DNA of 64,000 bases from Mytilus edulis (Eukaryota > Mollusca > Bivalvia > Mytilida > Mytilidae). The stretch is taken from positions 80,727,592 to 80,791,591 of the forward strand of contig NC_092345.1 of the NCBI RefSeq assembly GCF_963676685.1. The letters run 5' to 3'. Of this stretch, positions 13,755 through 26,939 are shown one piece after another. A model generated the notes under the pieces. That model was not told the DNA's origin. It worked only from the letters and a program-made list of their open reading frames with translations, and searched no databases. The position numbers and the translations under genes are program-made. The first letter of the stretch is position 1, and every line of letters begins with the position of its first letter.

Positions 13755-14024
13755 AAGGGCTGCACTTTAGCGCATGATACGCCCATTGCTCTTTAAAATT
13801 CCCCCTTTTTTTATGAATAAAGCCCCATAAATCCAAAACTTAAAATCTGAAATTTATAAAAATTGAAAGGGAGCTTACATCAATAAATATAAACAATTCA
13901 TTTAAGTTTCATGGAAATTGGTGAAAGTGTTTTTGAGTTATTGTCCGATGTGTGGATGACGGACGGACAGACGGACAACGGTATACCATAATACGTCCTG
14001 TCTAAAAGACTGGCGTATAAAAAT
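13755..14024 (+). mobile_element. Short mussel repeat with GGACGGAC end
   Basis: Starts near GGGCTGCACTTTAGCG, with an ATACGCCC motif. It ends with GACGGACGGACAGACGGAC, ATACGTCCTGTCTAAAAGAC and GGCGTATAAAAA. The ATACGCC and GGCGTAT terminal motifs are inverted. Confidence 0.55.
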
Positions 14025-14029
14025 TGGGT

Positions 14030-15075
14030 TACCATTCATTTAAGCTCACAATCTGCCTTGAACGAAACTTGCTTTTTTGTTCAGATACTTTTTTCTGTTG
14101 AACTATTATAATAGGAGAGAAAAAGAGTAATATCAAAATAAAATATTACAGACATTGCTTAAATTTTACAGTTGTTTAGTTCATTGTTTTGTTAAAGTAC
14201 AGCTTATTTGAAAAAAATAACAAGGGAGATAATTTGGAGCTTTTTCAATGAAATAAACATATAGTCATCTGGGGCCAAAACTAATCAGTTTTATTGGTTG
14301 ATTTTTGTACAATAACATAAAGAAACAACTTATAGTGAAATAATTAAAATTTGTAATGAAAAAAAGAAATGTTTAAAATTTTGCTATCATTTTGGTACCC
14401 TCTAGCCTCCTTAAGGATCTAGTTGACCTGTTTTCATTCAGGGAACATTGTTTGCATGTAAACTCTGAGTCTTTGCTCTAATACATTTTCACTTTGACTC
14501 CAATCAATACTTTGATTTTTCTATGTGATTATGGAAAAACTGTTTTTCATATGGGAGATAACTCTATATTTGACTTGATTAATAACCATACAAATACTTT
14601 GCAGTGGCACACAAACACATAGATAATATACAATGATTGTTTCTTGATTACAGTTAATACATCTTTTTTTCACAGTGAATATGTTTTATCAAAGAGTGTT
14701 TCCTATGATTTTACCAATGAGAAAACAAATAATTTAAAGTCATATAGTAAAATAAAATAACTATCAAATTTTCAAGTACAAATCAAGTACTGTAAAATAC
14801 AGGTTGCTAAATATTACAATAATTTTAGAGCAACAAAATAGTACTGAAGTATATTTCCAGTACTACAGATTTTTGGTACAGACATAGTACCTATGCAAAA
14901 TTACCACAATACCTTCCATAAATAGGCATATAAAACAAATATATAAATTCTCATTTCAAAATTCTTCACCTATGCATAAAAACTGATACTAATAAGTACT
15001 GATTGACATAACCAACAATTTTTTTTTTTATACTAAATATTTCAATTTTTTTTTTTATGTGGTAATGTAAGCCAA
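14030..15075. other. No recognised feature
   Basis: AT-rich sequence with no exon-like frame and no element ends recognised. Confidence 0.5.
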
Positions 15076-15079
15076 AAAG

Positions 15080-15995
15080 GTGTCCCATGAAATTGTGTCC
15101 TCTAGAACATTATTTCACAGTTCATCTGTGAAATTTTGTTCATGGGACAGAATATCACATTTGTAAACTATAATATAGTGTCTCCCTTAGTGAAAAATTG
15201 TCCCTAGTACTTGGACATAATTTCATGGATGCTTTATAAAAATATGTCACAAAGGACAATATTTCATAGTGTAGCTATTTTTTTCTGTCCCTAAAGAAGG
15301 GAAATAATTTAGAAATCCTTGAAATGTTTTAATCAATTAGTTAAATCATAATTGAAATTTAAATTAAGACAACACTGATGTGAACAAATGGAAAGTGATG
15401 AATATAAACAGCTGTATAATTATGTGTGTGATGGTCAATACCCTCCAGAGTTTAATAATAATTAAAGAAGATCATTTAGAAGGAAGGCAAAGCAGTTTCA
15501 AATTAAAAACAATGAAATGTATTATATACATGTTGACAAAAAAACACAAGATAAAACATTAAAACTTGTAATTCATAAGGACAAATTGAAACAAGTGGTG
15601 ACGCCTCCAAGACTGAAACGTATGCGCAAGAAGAAACGGCAATCAGGCATTTATGAATATTATTCCTGACATTATTGGTCTTGTTAAAAAGGACAATTCA
15701 AAGATATTAAAACAATTCATAGATTCCAGTCCTATTGTATATTTTTACAAAAACAAATGTCAATTTTGTCTTAAATTTTTTTGTTAAATAATTTTTTTTT
15801 TGGTATTAGACAAGACTTTTATACAATATGGACATGATTTCACTATGAAAAAATGTCTAATGAAGGTCACAATAGAAAGGGACACTTTTACATAGAAGTG
15901 GACAATATTTTATAATAAAATTATGTCCTGGACCAAATTTCATAGGTAATATCTGTGAAATTTTGTCCATGGGACATCATTTCATGGGGGACTCT
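15080..15995. mobile_element. Foldback element with TGTCCCATGAAAT motifs
   Basis: The left end has GTGTCCCATGAAATTGTGTC and the right end has ATTTCATGGGGGACTC, in inverted orientation. The interior carries many short copies of TGTCC-ATGAAAT and TTTCACAG in both orientations. A shorter related stretch lies at 39145-39270. Confidence 0.6.
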
Positions 15996-16132
15996 ATTTA
16001 AACTTACAGTAACAGATAAACTTTTCAAGGGAGCTGTTTAATTGAAAGTGAAATAAGGCATTATTCAATAAGTATAGTTTTTAGGACTTTAATATCATAA
16101 ATATGATTTAAGTTTTTAATAAATAATTAAAA

Positions 16133-16232
16133 ATTTACAATAAAATAGATAAAGACTCAGTCTTTATCTATTTTACTGTAAATGTTTATCTCTTAAGTGT
16201 AAATTTTTATCTCTTAGAGATAAAAATTAACA
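16133..16232. repeat. Two adjacent hairpins
   Basis: The first is AAAATAGATAAAGACT, then AGTCTTTATCTATTTT. It extends outward with TTTACAATA and TACTGTAAA at its flanks. The second is centred on ATCTCTTAGAGAT near 16216. Confidence 0.8.
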
Positions 16233-16254
16233 TGACAAACTCGTAAATAATAAA

Positions 16255-17095
16255 AAATGCTCTGCAGGGTGCAGATTTATGCAACCGCAGAGACCGAACC
16301 CTGAAAAGTTGGGGCAAGTATGGACACAACAATCAAGCCTATTAAATACAACTCTGAATTTGGAATGTGATTAAATAGTTGACACAGAATGAATGTGGTT
16401 TAATAAGAACTTAAAAATTTTGAATTGGACATTTACTTTTTATGGTCCAAAATCTAAATACATGGTTAGATTCAGCTTATCAAAGAACCACAAGAATTCA
16501 ATTTTTGATGAAACCAAATAAAGTTCAAATTTGGACCCTATAGACTTCTATGTGAACCAATTTGATAACAGAGCCCAAATATCAAATTTAATTTTAGACC
16601 CTTTGGACCTTAATGTAGACCAATTTGAAAACAGGATAAAAAAAATAAAAATCTAAATACAAAATTAAATTCAGCATATCAAAGAACCTAAAGAATTCAT
16701 TTTTTGTTAAAATCAAACTAAGTTATGTTAATGACCCTTTTGGCCCCTAATTCCTAAACTATTGGGACCAAAGTTTTCAAAATCAATCTTAACCTTCCTT
16801 TTGTGGTCCTAAACTTTTGTTCAAGTTTCATAGATTTCTATTTACTTATACTAAAGTTATTGTGCGAAAAACCAAGAAAAATGCTTAATTGGCCCTTTTT
16901 GGCCCCTTATTCCTAATTGTTAGGTCCAAAACTCCTAAAATCAATCCCAACCATCCTTTTTTTGTCTCATAAACATTGTGTTTAATTTTCATAAATTTCT
17001 GTTTACTTTATATACTAAAGTAATTGTGGAAAAACCAAATGTTTTCACTCTTAATAGGACAACGACAACGTAATTCCAATATACGTATTAAAATA
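16255..17095 (+). mobile_element. TTTATACGACCGCA-type element, diverged copy
   Basis: Opens with ATGCTCTGCAGGGTGCAG and GGGGCAAGTATGGACACAAC. It then holds GGACC-type tandem units with TCAAAGAACC and ATTCAATTTTT, then TTGGCCCCT-type units, and a diverged end, GGACAACGACAACG. The fuller copy is at 23070-25035. Confidence 0.65.
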
Positions 17096-17099
17096 CAAT

Positions 17100-19190
17100 A
17101 CATTAACTTTTAATGCAATGAACTAGTTTAAAACAAACTTAATTAATGTGAGAAAATAGAATTCACAATAAACTAGTTAAAAAAAGTTGACAATAATATC
17201 TGTCGAGCTGATTGACCCAATAAAATAGATTTGGACAGGAAGGGACTAACTATTCAAAGACAATTTGTATTTCCATAACCAACTACGACACACCAAGTTT
17301 TTTGGGAGAGCATTCTTATTTGCATGAACTATTATATATTAGAATTAAACATCTAATTTATCAATTAATTAAAGGACTAAGTAAACAATTAAATGAATCC
17401 CATCTGTGGTTACAACGCTGTTCTGTACTTTGTTCTTTTGGCCTATACCAGCTGGTTTGTACCTATCTGAAAGCACAGAAATCAGAATCTAAACACTTTC
17501 TCTACTCATGTACATCTGATTATAAACAAAACTAACTACTGAATTAACATGATTAATAGTTCAATGAATATAGTTGCCATAATTTATATTAAAGCTAACT
17601 GATAACATACTGAAAGAAAATGTAATTTTTTTGTTTGTTAATTAAGTAATCAATTGCCATGAATTGACTGAATTCAATTATGCGCCTAGAAAACGCTTAA
17701 AACATCCCAACATCAATATATACAACCAAGGCTTCCATCTAAATAGCCATTATCATATTTTTCAATAAAATTGGTGAATATTTTTGTGATCTTGTTTTTT
17801 CTTTTTAAAGTTTCTCATATATTAAAACTAAAACAGTAAAATAACATTTAGCTTAATTAATAAAACACAAACAAGTGCCATTCTATTATGAATTATGAGA
17901 TAATATCAAACAATTAATTACCGGTAAACAATATTTTACATAATTCTAAAACTATATATATTTAAGATTTAGCTATATACAAATAAGAAATTTGTTCTCA
18001 TACATAAAATATTAAAGCAGGTTTTAGCAACTTCCTCATGTAGTTCTTCAGTTCTGAATAAAAATATAAACTTTTCATCAACAGGCAAGTTATAAAATAG
18101 ATCATTATGCTTTGCTGCGCCACTATACAAGACAACAACAAAATAAGATAAGATCTTTGGGTTTTATTCTGGGCCCTTCATTTAAGTAGGAAGTATGCAA
18201 TAATTAGATTTAAGACCAAAACCTAACAGATGTTTTTGATACAAAGTTCCACCAAAAAAATTTTGATTATGAAAATATAGAGATGTGAGATTTATACAAT
18301 GTACTCTTCAAGATAAATGTAAATTAATGAAAAAGGAAATTCCTTCTTTTAGATGCTGGAAGAAAAGTAAAGCAAGTGCAACGACACCATTAAACAAAAA
18401 ATCTTATGAATTTCCTAGAAAACCTATTAGAGGAATACCTCTTTTTTTGGATTGCAGGAACCATGCTGTTGGAACTGCTGGTATATTAAAAGCTGTTCAA
18501 ATTCATAAACCCATAATTTCAGATACTGAAAAATATAATAACATTTACATAATCTATTAAAAAAAAATTTCTGTCAGATTTAAGTATTCAGTACATCTAT
18601 AATTTTTGGAGAAAAGTTAGAAACTAAATTCAGTCTGCTGCAGTCACAATTTGTACCTACATTGTACTGCAAAAAAATACATTTAACCATTATGTTCCAT
18701 TTTAGCCATTGTGGATAAGTTATTTGACATACAAGGAAATGAAATACAAAATGTATACTAGACACTCTGAAACTCATTTCGTTGAAGTTTGGCTGAAATT
18801 AATTCAGCAAGTTCAAAGGAGAAGATTTTTAAAACTAAGCAAATTAGTCGCAGTAACTGTGAGTACTCTCAGATCAGAATCTTAATTTTGTTGTTGGAAT
18901 ATACAAGTACTCGGCCACATTGATCCACTCTGTTTTTATTTGTATCCATCTGATGCTTTTAGTCTTTTTTAACTGATTTCTATATAGTTCGTTCTATTAG
19001 TATTTTGTACTGTTAGGTTTGGGGGAGAGTTGGAATCCCGCCAACATGTTTAACCCCTCCAAATTCTGTATGTATGTGCCTGTCCCAAGTCATGAGTCAT
19101 GAGCCTGTAATTAATTGGTTGTGGTTTGTTTAAGCGTTACAAATATATTTGTTTTTTATTAATTTTTTTGTACATAAATTAGGCTGTTAG
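17100..19190. other. No recognised feature
   Basis: AT-rich. An open frame at 18285-18560 (+) encodes an uncharacteristic basic peptide that I cannot place and do not call. Confidence 0.45.
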
Positions 19191-19194
19191 TTTT

Positions 19195-19368
19195 CTTGTT
19201 TGAATTGTTCTACATTTGTTATTTCTGGGCCTTTTATAGCGGACTATGAGGTCCAGGCTTTGCTCATTGTTGAAGGCTGTGCTGTGACCTATAGTTGTTA
19301 GCTTCTGTGTCATTAAGCCTCTTGTGGAGAGTAATCTTATTGGCAATCATACCACATCTTCTTTTTTA
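19195..19368 (+). repeat. Mussel repeat copy (ACTATGCGGTATGGGCT family)
   Basis: Diverged copy: GCGGACTATGAGGTC, CATTGTTGAAGGC, TCTGTGTCATTAAGCC, then CATACCACATCTTCTTTTTT. Confidence 0.65.
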
Positions 19369-19369
19369 A

Positions 19370-21950
19370 TAAATGAACAAATTGAAATTGTGAAAAATTG
19401 TCTTTAAAAGGCAATTCTCCAGAAAAAGTCAATTTAAAATTTTGGTCATCAAACCTAATTGTGGATCCTAAATTGTACTTTGCTGAACATTTTTGCCTTT
19501 TACAGTTTTGAATATCTTTATCTATATAATAATATTGAGGATAAATACCTGAAAAAAGGTTCACTTACACCACATCTTCAACTCTTGAAGGACCACCATG
19601 TCAGGTACTTTGTTGGTTTGCACGTTACTTCCTTATAAATTTCTTTTTAGGAATATTTCACTGTTATTACCAATTCTGTAATAAACATATATTTAATAAA
19701 TATTACTGTAAGTTGTAACCCAACTATTTTTTGCACCATGCAATATTTTTTGCAACTTTTAAGTGTAGAATAACATCAAATTTCTGCCTCGATGACTGAC
19801 TGCTCACCTGGTTATGCAAGTGACCCACGTTGACCTCTAGCGCCTTTGATTTATTCAACTGTTTGTAGTTTATCCGTCTTTGGATTGAATACTTTTTAAA
19901 TATGTATGATTCTATCAAAGATAGTTAGTACCTAGTGAATATTAATTGTTGCGAATATTTAAAAAAAAAAATAGATCTTTCCTAGTAGAAATAAATATTT
20001 TTTTATAGAAAATCTGTAATCACAAAAATAAATCAATGCAAACTTCGTTAGCAAGACATGCTAGAAATGGCTTAATTTTACCACAAATCAAGTTTGAGAA
20101 ATAAAAGCTGGTTTATCACGTTTATATTTTTTTGTACACCAGAGGTGCATATTTTCTCTACATAGGACTCATCAGTGATGATCAAAATAAAAAACTTTAA
20201 GGGAAAACGGTACTATTTATTCTGCCATAGGCGACAAATTTACTAACATTTTCTAAATTTACCAGTTTTTATAATAAAAACCTGGATAAAACAGTTATGT
20301 GTGGTGTTAGTACTTTATTACTGTATTCTGAAAATTGAAGCCAAATAGTATCATGACCAATTTCCAACGGAGCTTGTTTATGTTATCCATGCCCACTGTC
20401 ATTTTGCACCAAATTTATGAAATTTTGGAAGCCTTTTCGAATAATTCTCTAGAAAATATTTCAATAGGTTTTAAAATTTATATGGTAAATTTACACACTG
20501 TAGTTATTCATAGATAAATAAAAAAAATAATTGTACCCTTACATCCAATCACAGCTCTTCTAATTTTACTTCCTCCACCTGTCTTGGGTATACAAAAGGC
20601 CAACCTAATTCTGGGAAAATGTAATACTACCATTTTCCCTTAAAGGGCTAAATGAAGTACAAAGTTGAAGAATATAATAACGAAATTCTCCATGTCATAG
20701 CATCTAAGGAGATAAAACTTTCAGTAAACTATCACATATTATGTTTTTTAAATTTGCAGATATTTATAAGAGAAATATGAAAAAGACCAAGAAACAGTTT
20801 TCATTGAGTTCATTCCTAATAAAATATACAATTCTGTTTAATTAATTTCCACCATTAATAAACCAGAAAGGAAATAAAATGTTTTGCAATTCAATTAATC
20901 AAATATTATCCCACATTGAAAATTTTCCAATAGTAGTGGAAGACACAAAAGCATGGGATCTCTAGTTAAGCTATACATGTACTGTATACTTTAATATGTT
21001 CTTTAAGAGGTGCAATATCACATTTCCTAATGATGCTGGCTTTTTTATCCACACATCCTCTAGAACAGACAACATCCTAGCGAATGCCAAATGGTTATGG
21101 TGGTCATATCTTCTTCTTCCAAGTAATGGTTGTTAGGTATAGATGAGTTTTTCAATGAATGTGATTCATATCTAAATACAGCTGTAGCATCATGCATGGT
21201 ACCTAATAAAAGATTATTGTAAAATTGATGTCTTTGTTTCAATATACTGCATGTACTGTTGATAAATAAAAAATCATTATTATTCTTTGGATACTAATTT
21301 TCATTGATTTCGTATGTACAGGTAAACAACAAAAATCAAACATTCAGCAAGTAACAAATTTCTATAGAATTGTATCATCACTAAGCACACATTGGCCAAA
21401 CCATGCAATTAAACATCCACAAACATGCAAATTTTCCTTAATCCATGAAAATTGGAACCCACTAAAAACACAAATGAATCCACAGTAATTCCTCTGAAAT
21501 TGACTGAATATTATTTAGCATCTATACATGACATATATGTTCATTACAGTGTCTTTCATATTTAAAAGATAAATTAGTCTTGTTAAATGTGTCCAGACAG
21601 ACAAATATTAGTAGACTAGTCATGGTTGTGTTAATTTATTGTGTAAAATGTCCATGGTTACAGAATTTACTAGCATAGTCTGATGTCAGCAACTTATGTC
21701 CCTAGACTATTTTTTTCCTAGAAACTTAATGTCAATGTCATCAAAATTCCCAGGTACAATCGTCCTTGTTCTTTTATAATCACATGAGAACCAAAAATAA
21801 TGGGAAGCCACATGTAGGATTTCAAATATATCATATCTTAAATATACATTTGTTATACAATATTAGACCAAATAAACCTAGATAAATGTCTGTTATATCT
21901 GTTTTTTCATTTATTTTTTTGTACATTAATCACTGCTTTTAGTTTTCTTT
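19370..21950. other. Mostly unrecognised AT-rich sequence
   Basis: Part of the dispersed repeat seen at 7268 occurs near 20135-20240 (CATAGGACTCATCAGTGATG). No credible exon was found. Confidence 0.45.
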
Positions 21951-22055
21951 TTAAATTCTTTATTTCAGAGCCTTATTACAGCTTACTATGCGGTATAAGT
22001 CTAACTCATTGTTGAAGGCCATACAGCATGTACAGGAAGCTATGGCAATGTATAA

Positions 22056-22490
22056 AAATTAGAATGGAAATGGGGAATGTGTCTAAGAGACAACAACCCG
22101 ACCATAGAACAGACAACAGTAGAAGGTCACCAACAGGTCTTCAATGCAGCTAGAAATTCACACACCCGGAGACATCTTTCAGCTGGCCCCTTAACAACAT
22201 ACCCTCCAAAGTGTACACAAGAAACTAAAATGAAAATATCATACAAGACTAACAAAGGCTAGAGGCTCCTGTCTTAGGACAGGCGCAAACATGTGGAGGG
22301 GTTAAACATGTTTCTGAGATCTCAACCCTTCCCCTATACCTCTAGCCAATGAAGAAAAGTAAACGCATAACAATATGCACATTAAAAGTCCGAGTTTGAT
22401 GTCAGAAGATGCATGTTACCAAAGAAAATAAATAAAATGACAATAATACATAAATAACAACAGACTACTAGCAGTTAACTGACATGGCAT
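22056..22490 (+). repeat. Mussel repeat (ACAACCCGACCATAGA family), partial
   Basis: Contains GGAAATGGGGAATGTGTC, CAACCCGACCATAGAACAG, TTTCAGCTGGCCCC, GGACAGGCGCAAACATG and ACAACAGACTACTAGCAG. A longer copy is inserted at 34832-35470. The open frame at 22077-22262 is repeat sequence, not a gene. Confidence 0.65.
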
Positions 22491-23069
22491 ATATAGTTGT
22501 TAACTTCTTTGTCATTTAGTCTGTGTTGGAGAATTGTCTCGTTTGTAATCATACCACAGCACATCTCCTAATTTTAAAGTGTCCGAATTCAGAACTGATA
22601 GTAGCATAAATCATGTCTGCTGTGAGAGGGCAAACAAGGCCATTTTCCATAAATTTGATACTTCCAAGAGACATAACACTTTTTAACATAAATGGGAAAT
22701 GTATCCATGGGATGATGCTTGCATATCATATAAAGTTATAAACAAAAATAACTGAAGAACAGTGAAAGTTCAAATTAGTACCTGATCTGAGTTTTGTGGT
22801 AAAAAGTATTGTGTTTAAGTTTCAGAAAATTTGTTTAAGGCAAACTTTAAAAGTAAGAGAATGGAAACAAAAAATTCAGAAATTTTTCCAAAGGAGCTTA
22901 AATCTAGAACGGTCAAGGTGACACCACCAAAATTCAAACCTAATATGTATTTCATGGTAATAAGCATTGTGTTAAAGTTTCAGAAAATTTCTTTTTAGCA
23001 TTTCTTCCATTTGTAAAGGAGCTTAATTAACTCTAGAACAGGCAAGGTGACACCAGCAAAATTCAACCA

Positions 23070-25035
23070 GATGCTCCGCAGGGCGTAGCTTTATACGACC
23101 GCAGAGGTTGAACCCTGAACAGTTGGGGCAAGTATGGACACAACATTCAAGCTGGATTCAGCTCTAAATTTGGATTGTGATTAAATAGTTGACACAGCAT
23201 AGGTTTCTGACACAGAATGAATGTGTTCTAATGAACTTAAAATTTTTGTTTTCTCTTAGAGCAATTCACTATGCTGTTGAATATTAATCCTCTCAAAAAA
23301 ATGTTTGAAGAAATTTTCTTTTTTATTTATGAAATTTCAAATGAGAAAAATTGAACCCAATTTTTTTAATCACATCCCCCTTTCCCTTATTCCAAAACTA
23401 ATCTCAATTAAAATTTCTAATGGAGTTTGCAACAATAACTACTCATTTAAATACATCATAAAATATTAAGATGTAAAAAAACTGCTTGTTATCACTGAAT
23501 GGTAAAGATTATTTTAATTTATCAGTTGGTAGTAAAAAGTGAATATACATTGTATATTGTATATAACAAAGATTTAAGTTGATTCTGGACAAAGAAAGAT
23601 AACTCCAATTAAAAAAAAATCTTGCTATTGCACAATATTTTGCAATTAGATATTTCTTGCTTACTATTCTGGACAAAGAAAGATAACTCTAATTAAAAAA
23701 AAATTTGCTATTTCACAATATTGTGCAATTAGATATTTCTTGCCATTGCGCAATACTGTGCAATTGAAAAGACTTGCTATTGCACAATACTTAATATAAT
23801 AATTTTAGATCCTGATTTGGACCAACTTGAAAACTGGGCCCATAATAAAAAATCTAAGTACATTTTTGGATTCAGCATATCAAAGAACCCCAAGATTTCA
23901 ATTTTTGTTAAAATCAGACTAAGTTTAATTTTGGACCCTTTGGACTTTAGTGTAGACCAATTTGAAAACAGGACCAAAAATGAAGAATCTACATACACAG
24001 TTAGATTTGGTATATCAAAGAACCCCATTTATTCAATTTTTGATGAAATCAAACAAAGTTTAATTTTGGACCCCGATTTGGACCAACTTGAAAACTGGGC
24101 CAATAATCAAGAATCTAAGTACATTTTTAGATTCAGCATATCAAAGAACCTAACTGATTCATTTTTTGTCAAAATCAAACTAAGTTTAATTTTGGACCCT
24201 TTGGACCTTAATGTAGACCAATTAGAAAACGGGACCAAAAGTTAAGAATCTACATACACAGTCATGACAGTTAGATTCCGCATATCAAAGAACCCCAATT
24301 ATTCAATTTTGATGAAATCAAACAAAGTTTAATTTTGGACCCTTTGGGCCCCTTATTCTGTTGGGACCAAAACTCCCAAATCAATACCAACCTTCCTTTT
24401 ATGGTCATAAACCTTGTGTTTAAATTTCATAGATTTCTATTTACTTATACTAACGTTATGGTGCGAAAACCAAGAAAAATGCTTATTTGGGTCCCTTTTT
24501 GGCCCCTAATTCCTAAACTGTTGGGACCTAAACTCCCAAAATCAATACCAACCTTCCTTTTGTAGTCATTAACATTGTGTTTAAATTTCATTGATTTCTA
24601 TTTACTTAAACTAAAGTTATTGTGCGAAAACCAAGAATAATGCTTATTTGGGCCCTTTTTTGGCCCCTAAATCCTAAACTGTTGAAACCAAAACTCCCAA
24701 AATCAATCCCAACCGTTCTTTTGTGGTCATTAACCTTGTGTCAAAATTTCATAGATTTCTATTAACTTAAACTAAAGTTATAGTGCGAAAACCAAGGAAA
24801 TGCTTATTTGGGCCCTTTTTGGCCCCTAATTCCTAAAATGTTGGGACCAAAACTCCCAAAATCAATACCAACCTTCCTTTTGTGGTCATAAACCTTGTGT
24901 TAAAATTTCATAGATTTCCATTCACTTTTACTAAAGTTAGAGTGCGAAAACTAAAAGTATTCGGACGATGACGACGACGCCAACGTGATAGCAATATACG
25001 ACGAAAAATTTTTCAAATTTTGCGGTCGTATAAAA
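23070..25035 (+). mobile_element. TTTATACGACCGCA-type mosaic element, long copy
   Basis: The left end is TGCTCCGCAGGGCGTAGC followed by TTTATACGACCGCA. The right end is TTGCGGTCGTATAAAA, so the ends are inverted. Core 1 (about 23810-24330) holds roughly 120-130 bp units with GGACCAA-TTGAAAAC and TCAAAGAACCCC. Core 2 (about 24335-24960) holds four units of about 155 bp with TTGGCCCCTAATTCCTAAA. A GACGATGACGACGACG stretch precedes the right end. The open frame at 23817-24245 runs through core 1 and is a by-product of unit periodicity. Confidence 0.7.
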
Positions 25036-25129
25036 ATGATTATATTTTGTAATATTAAACATTGTGTACAAGTTTTATAACATTTGGATGAGACAAACAC
25101 AAGTAAGAGAATTGAAATGAAAAAATCAG

Positions 25130-25808
25130 CCTTTTTTTTCATTTTAAAGGGGCATAACTCTAGAACAGTTAAACTGAAATAACCAAAATTTAAACATGAT
25201 ATGTGTTTTTAAACTAGAGTATTAGGTATAAGTTTCATACTATTTGGTAAAGCCAAGCTAATTTACAGGACAGAAACAAAATAATTAGCATTTTTTCCAT
25301 TTTTAAACCAACATAACTCATTTAACTCTTGAGGGATTAAACATTGTTTTTGAAGGCTGCATTTCATGTGCCAGAAAATACAACAGCTCAATGTCTATGA
25401 AGTAAGATGTCCACTCTACGATAATGTCATTTCCATAAAGACTGTTACATTTGGGATCCATTGATGAAACATGTAATCATGTTTAAAATTTAGTCTTTCA
25501 TTTGAAAGATACAGCACTGAGGCGAAATGAATAAATTGAAATATGGACATAATTGACCCTCTGATACAGTCAGTATGGACATATGTGTACCTCCGGCAGC
25601 AAGAGGGTTTAAGTGATGCCAATAAAATTCAAACTTGATCTATGTTTTGTGGTAATTAGCATTGTGTATTAATTTCATTAAATTTGGATGAGGCAAACTT
25701 AAGTTGGAGAATGGAAACCAACTATGGGACATAAGGACGGACTGATGTACAGACAGATATAGTGTACATAAAACTTAATGCCTCTGCGCTACATCAGAGG
25801 CATAAAAA
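25130..25808 (+). mobile_element. GGGGCATAACTC-type element with hairpin end
   Basis: About three diverged units contain CATAACTC and TTTCAT-AATTTGG. The end is GGACGGACTGATGTACAGAC followed by a hairpin, ATGCCTCTG-CGCTACATCAGAGGCAT, and AAAAA. Confidence 0.6.
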
Positions 25809-26329
25809 GTGGAACAGCCACCATTAGGCCAAACAAAAAATATTTGTCTGTTTACGGTTACCCGACCTAGTGCTGAACCTAAGCCATTTTATTTCCATCA
25901 TAAAGTGAAAAATAAACTGAACTTGTGTTAAAAGTGAATATAATGTTGCCTGATACATCCTAATATTCATAATCATGAATATGATAGCTGTTTAAAGAAA
26001 TTTGCGAGTGGTGTGATGAAATAACCATTTTGCCTACATTTTTTCAAATCAAAAACAAAAAAAATAATCCATTCATTAAAAATATGGGTAAACTCAGCCA
26101 TGATCAACTTTGCCCACAACAAGATGAAACCGCACACTCAAAGTCGTGTCACAAAAAATAAAATGAAAAAAATAAAATAAAATGAAATTACCGACCTACC
26201 TACCCTATTTTTTTTTAAGCATGTAACCTTAAACAGACATATATATATTTTGGGCCTTATAGAACTATTCTGACATATTGTTGTTTATAACCTATAGTAT
26301 AAGATTTATCTAATCTGGCATGAATTGTA

Positions 26330-26935
26330 CCTGTCATAGAGCTAACAAGGCAATTTTTCATAAATCTAATATTTCCAAGGGGCATAACTTTTGAAAAAAA
26401 GGTTATGGGCCACCATTATAAAACATGTTCAAGATAATGTTGATACTATCCTATAAAAATTTAAGTTTGGTAAAAATCTGCCAAGTATTGTAATTGTGAG
26501 AGCTCTAACGAGGCCATTTTCCATAAATTTAATATTTCCAAGAGGCATAACTCTTTGAGAAAAGATGATTTGACACCTTTATGGACCTTGTCCAAGATTT
26601 TGCAGATATTAACTTAAAGTATGATGAGTTTTATAAAATAATCAGAGAAGAATTGTATGGCTGTAGAACAGGTCTGTTAGAGTGCTAGCAAGGCTATTTT
26701 CTACAAATTTAAAATTTCCAAGGGGAATAACTCTTTAAAAAAGTTGATTGCCCACCATTTTAGAACTTGTCAGGGATATTGTTGATATTAACCTAGAGTA
26801 TAAGTTATAGCAAATGTGCTTACAATTGTACAGACCTGACTGTGAGAGCACTAACAGGACCTCAGTCTCAGAACACGACCTGACGGGCGGACGCCTGGTA
26901 TTTCCATGTCCCCCCCCCCCCCCCCCCCCCCACCA
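26330..26935 (+). mobile_element. Tandem-unit element, about 170-180 bp units, with poly-C tract
   Basis: Units near 26340, 26505, 26690 and 26855 share CTAACAAGGCAATTTTTCAT-like starts and TTTCCAAGGGGCATAACTC. The end is GACCTGACGGGCGGACGCC, followed by a run of 21 C from 26910. Confidence 0.65.
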
Positions 26936-26939
26936 ACGC

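Noticed and set aside
18285..18560. 91-codon + frame
   Set aside because: No domain, no splice context and no second copy to test conservation; not supported as a gene.
23817..24245. 142-codon frame with internal repeats
   Set aside because: It follows the tandem units of a mosaic element; the diverged copy at 16.3-17.1 kb does not keep it open.
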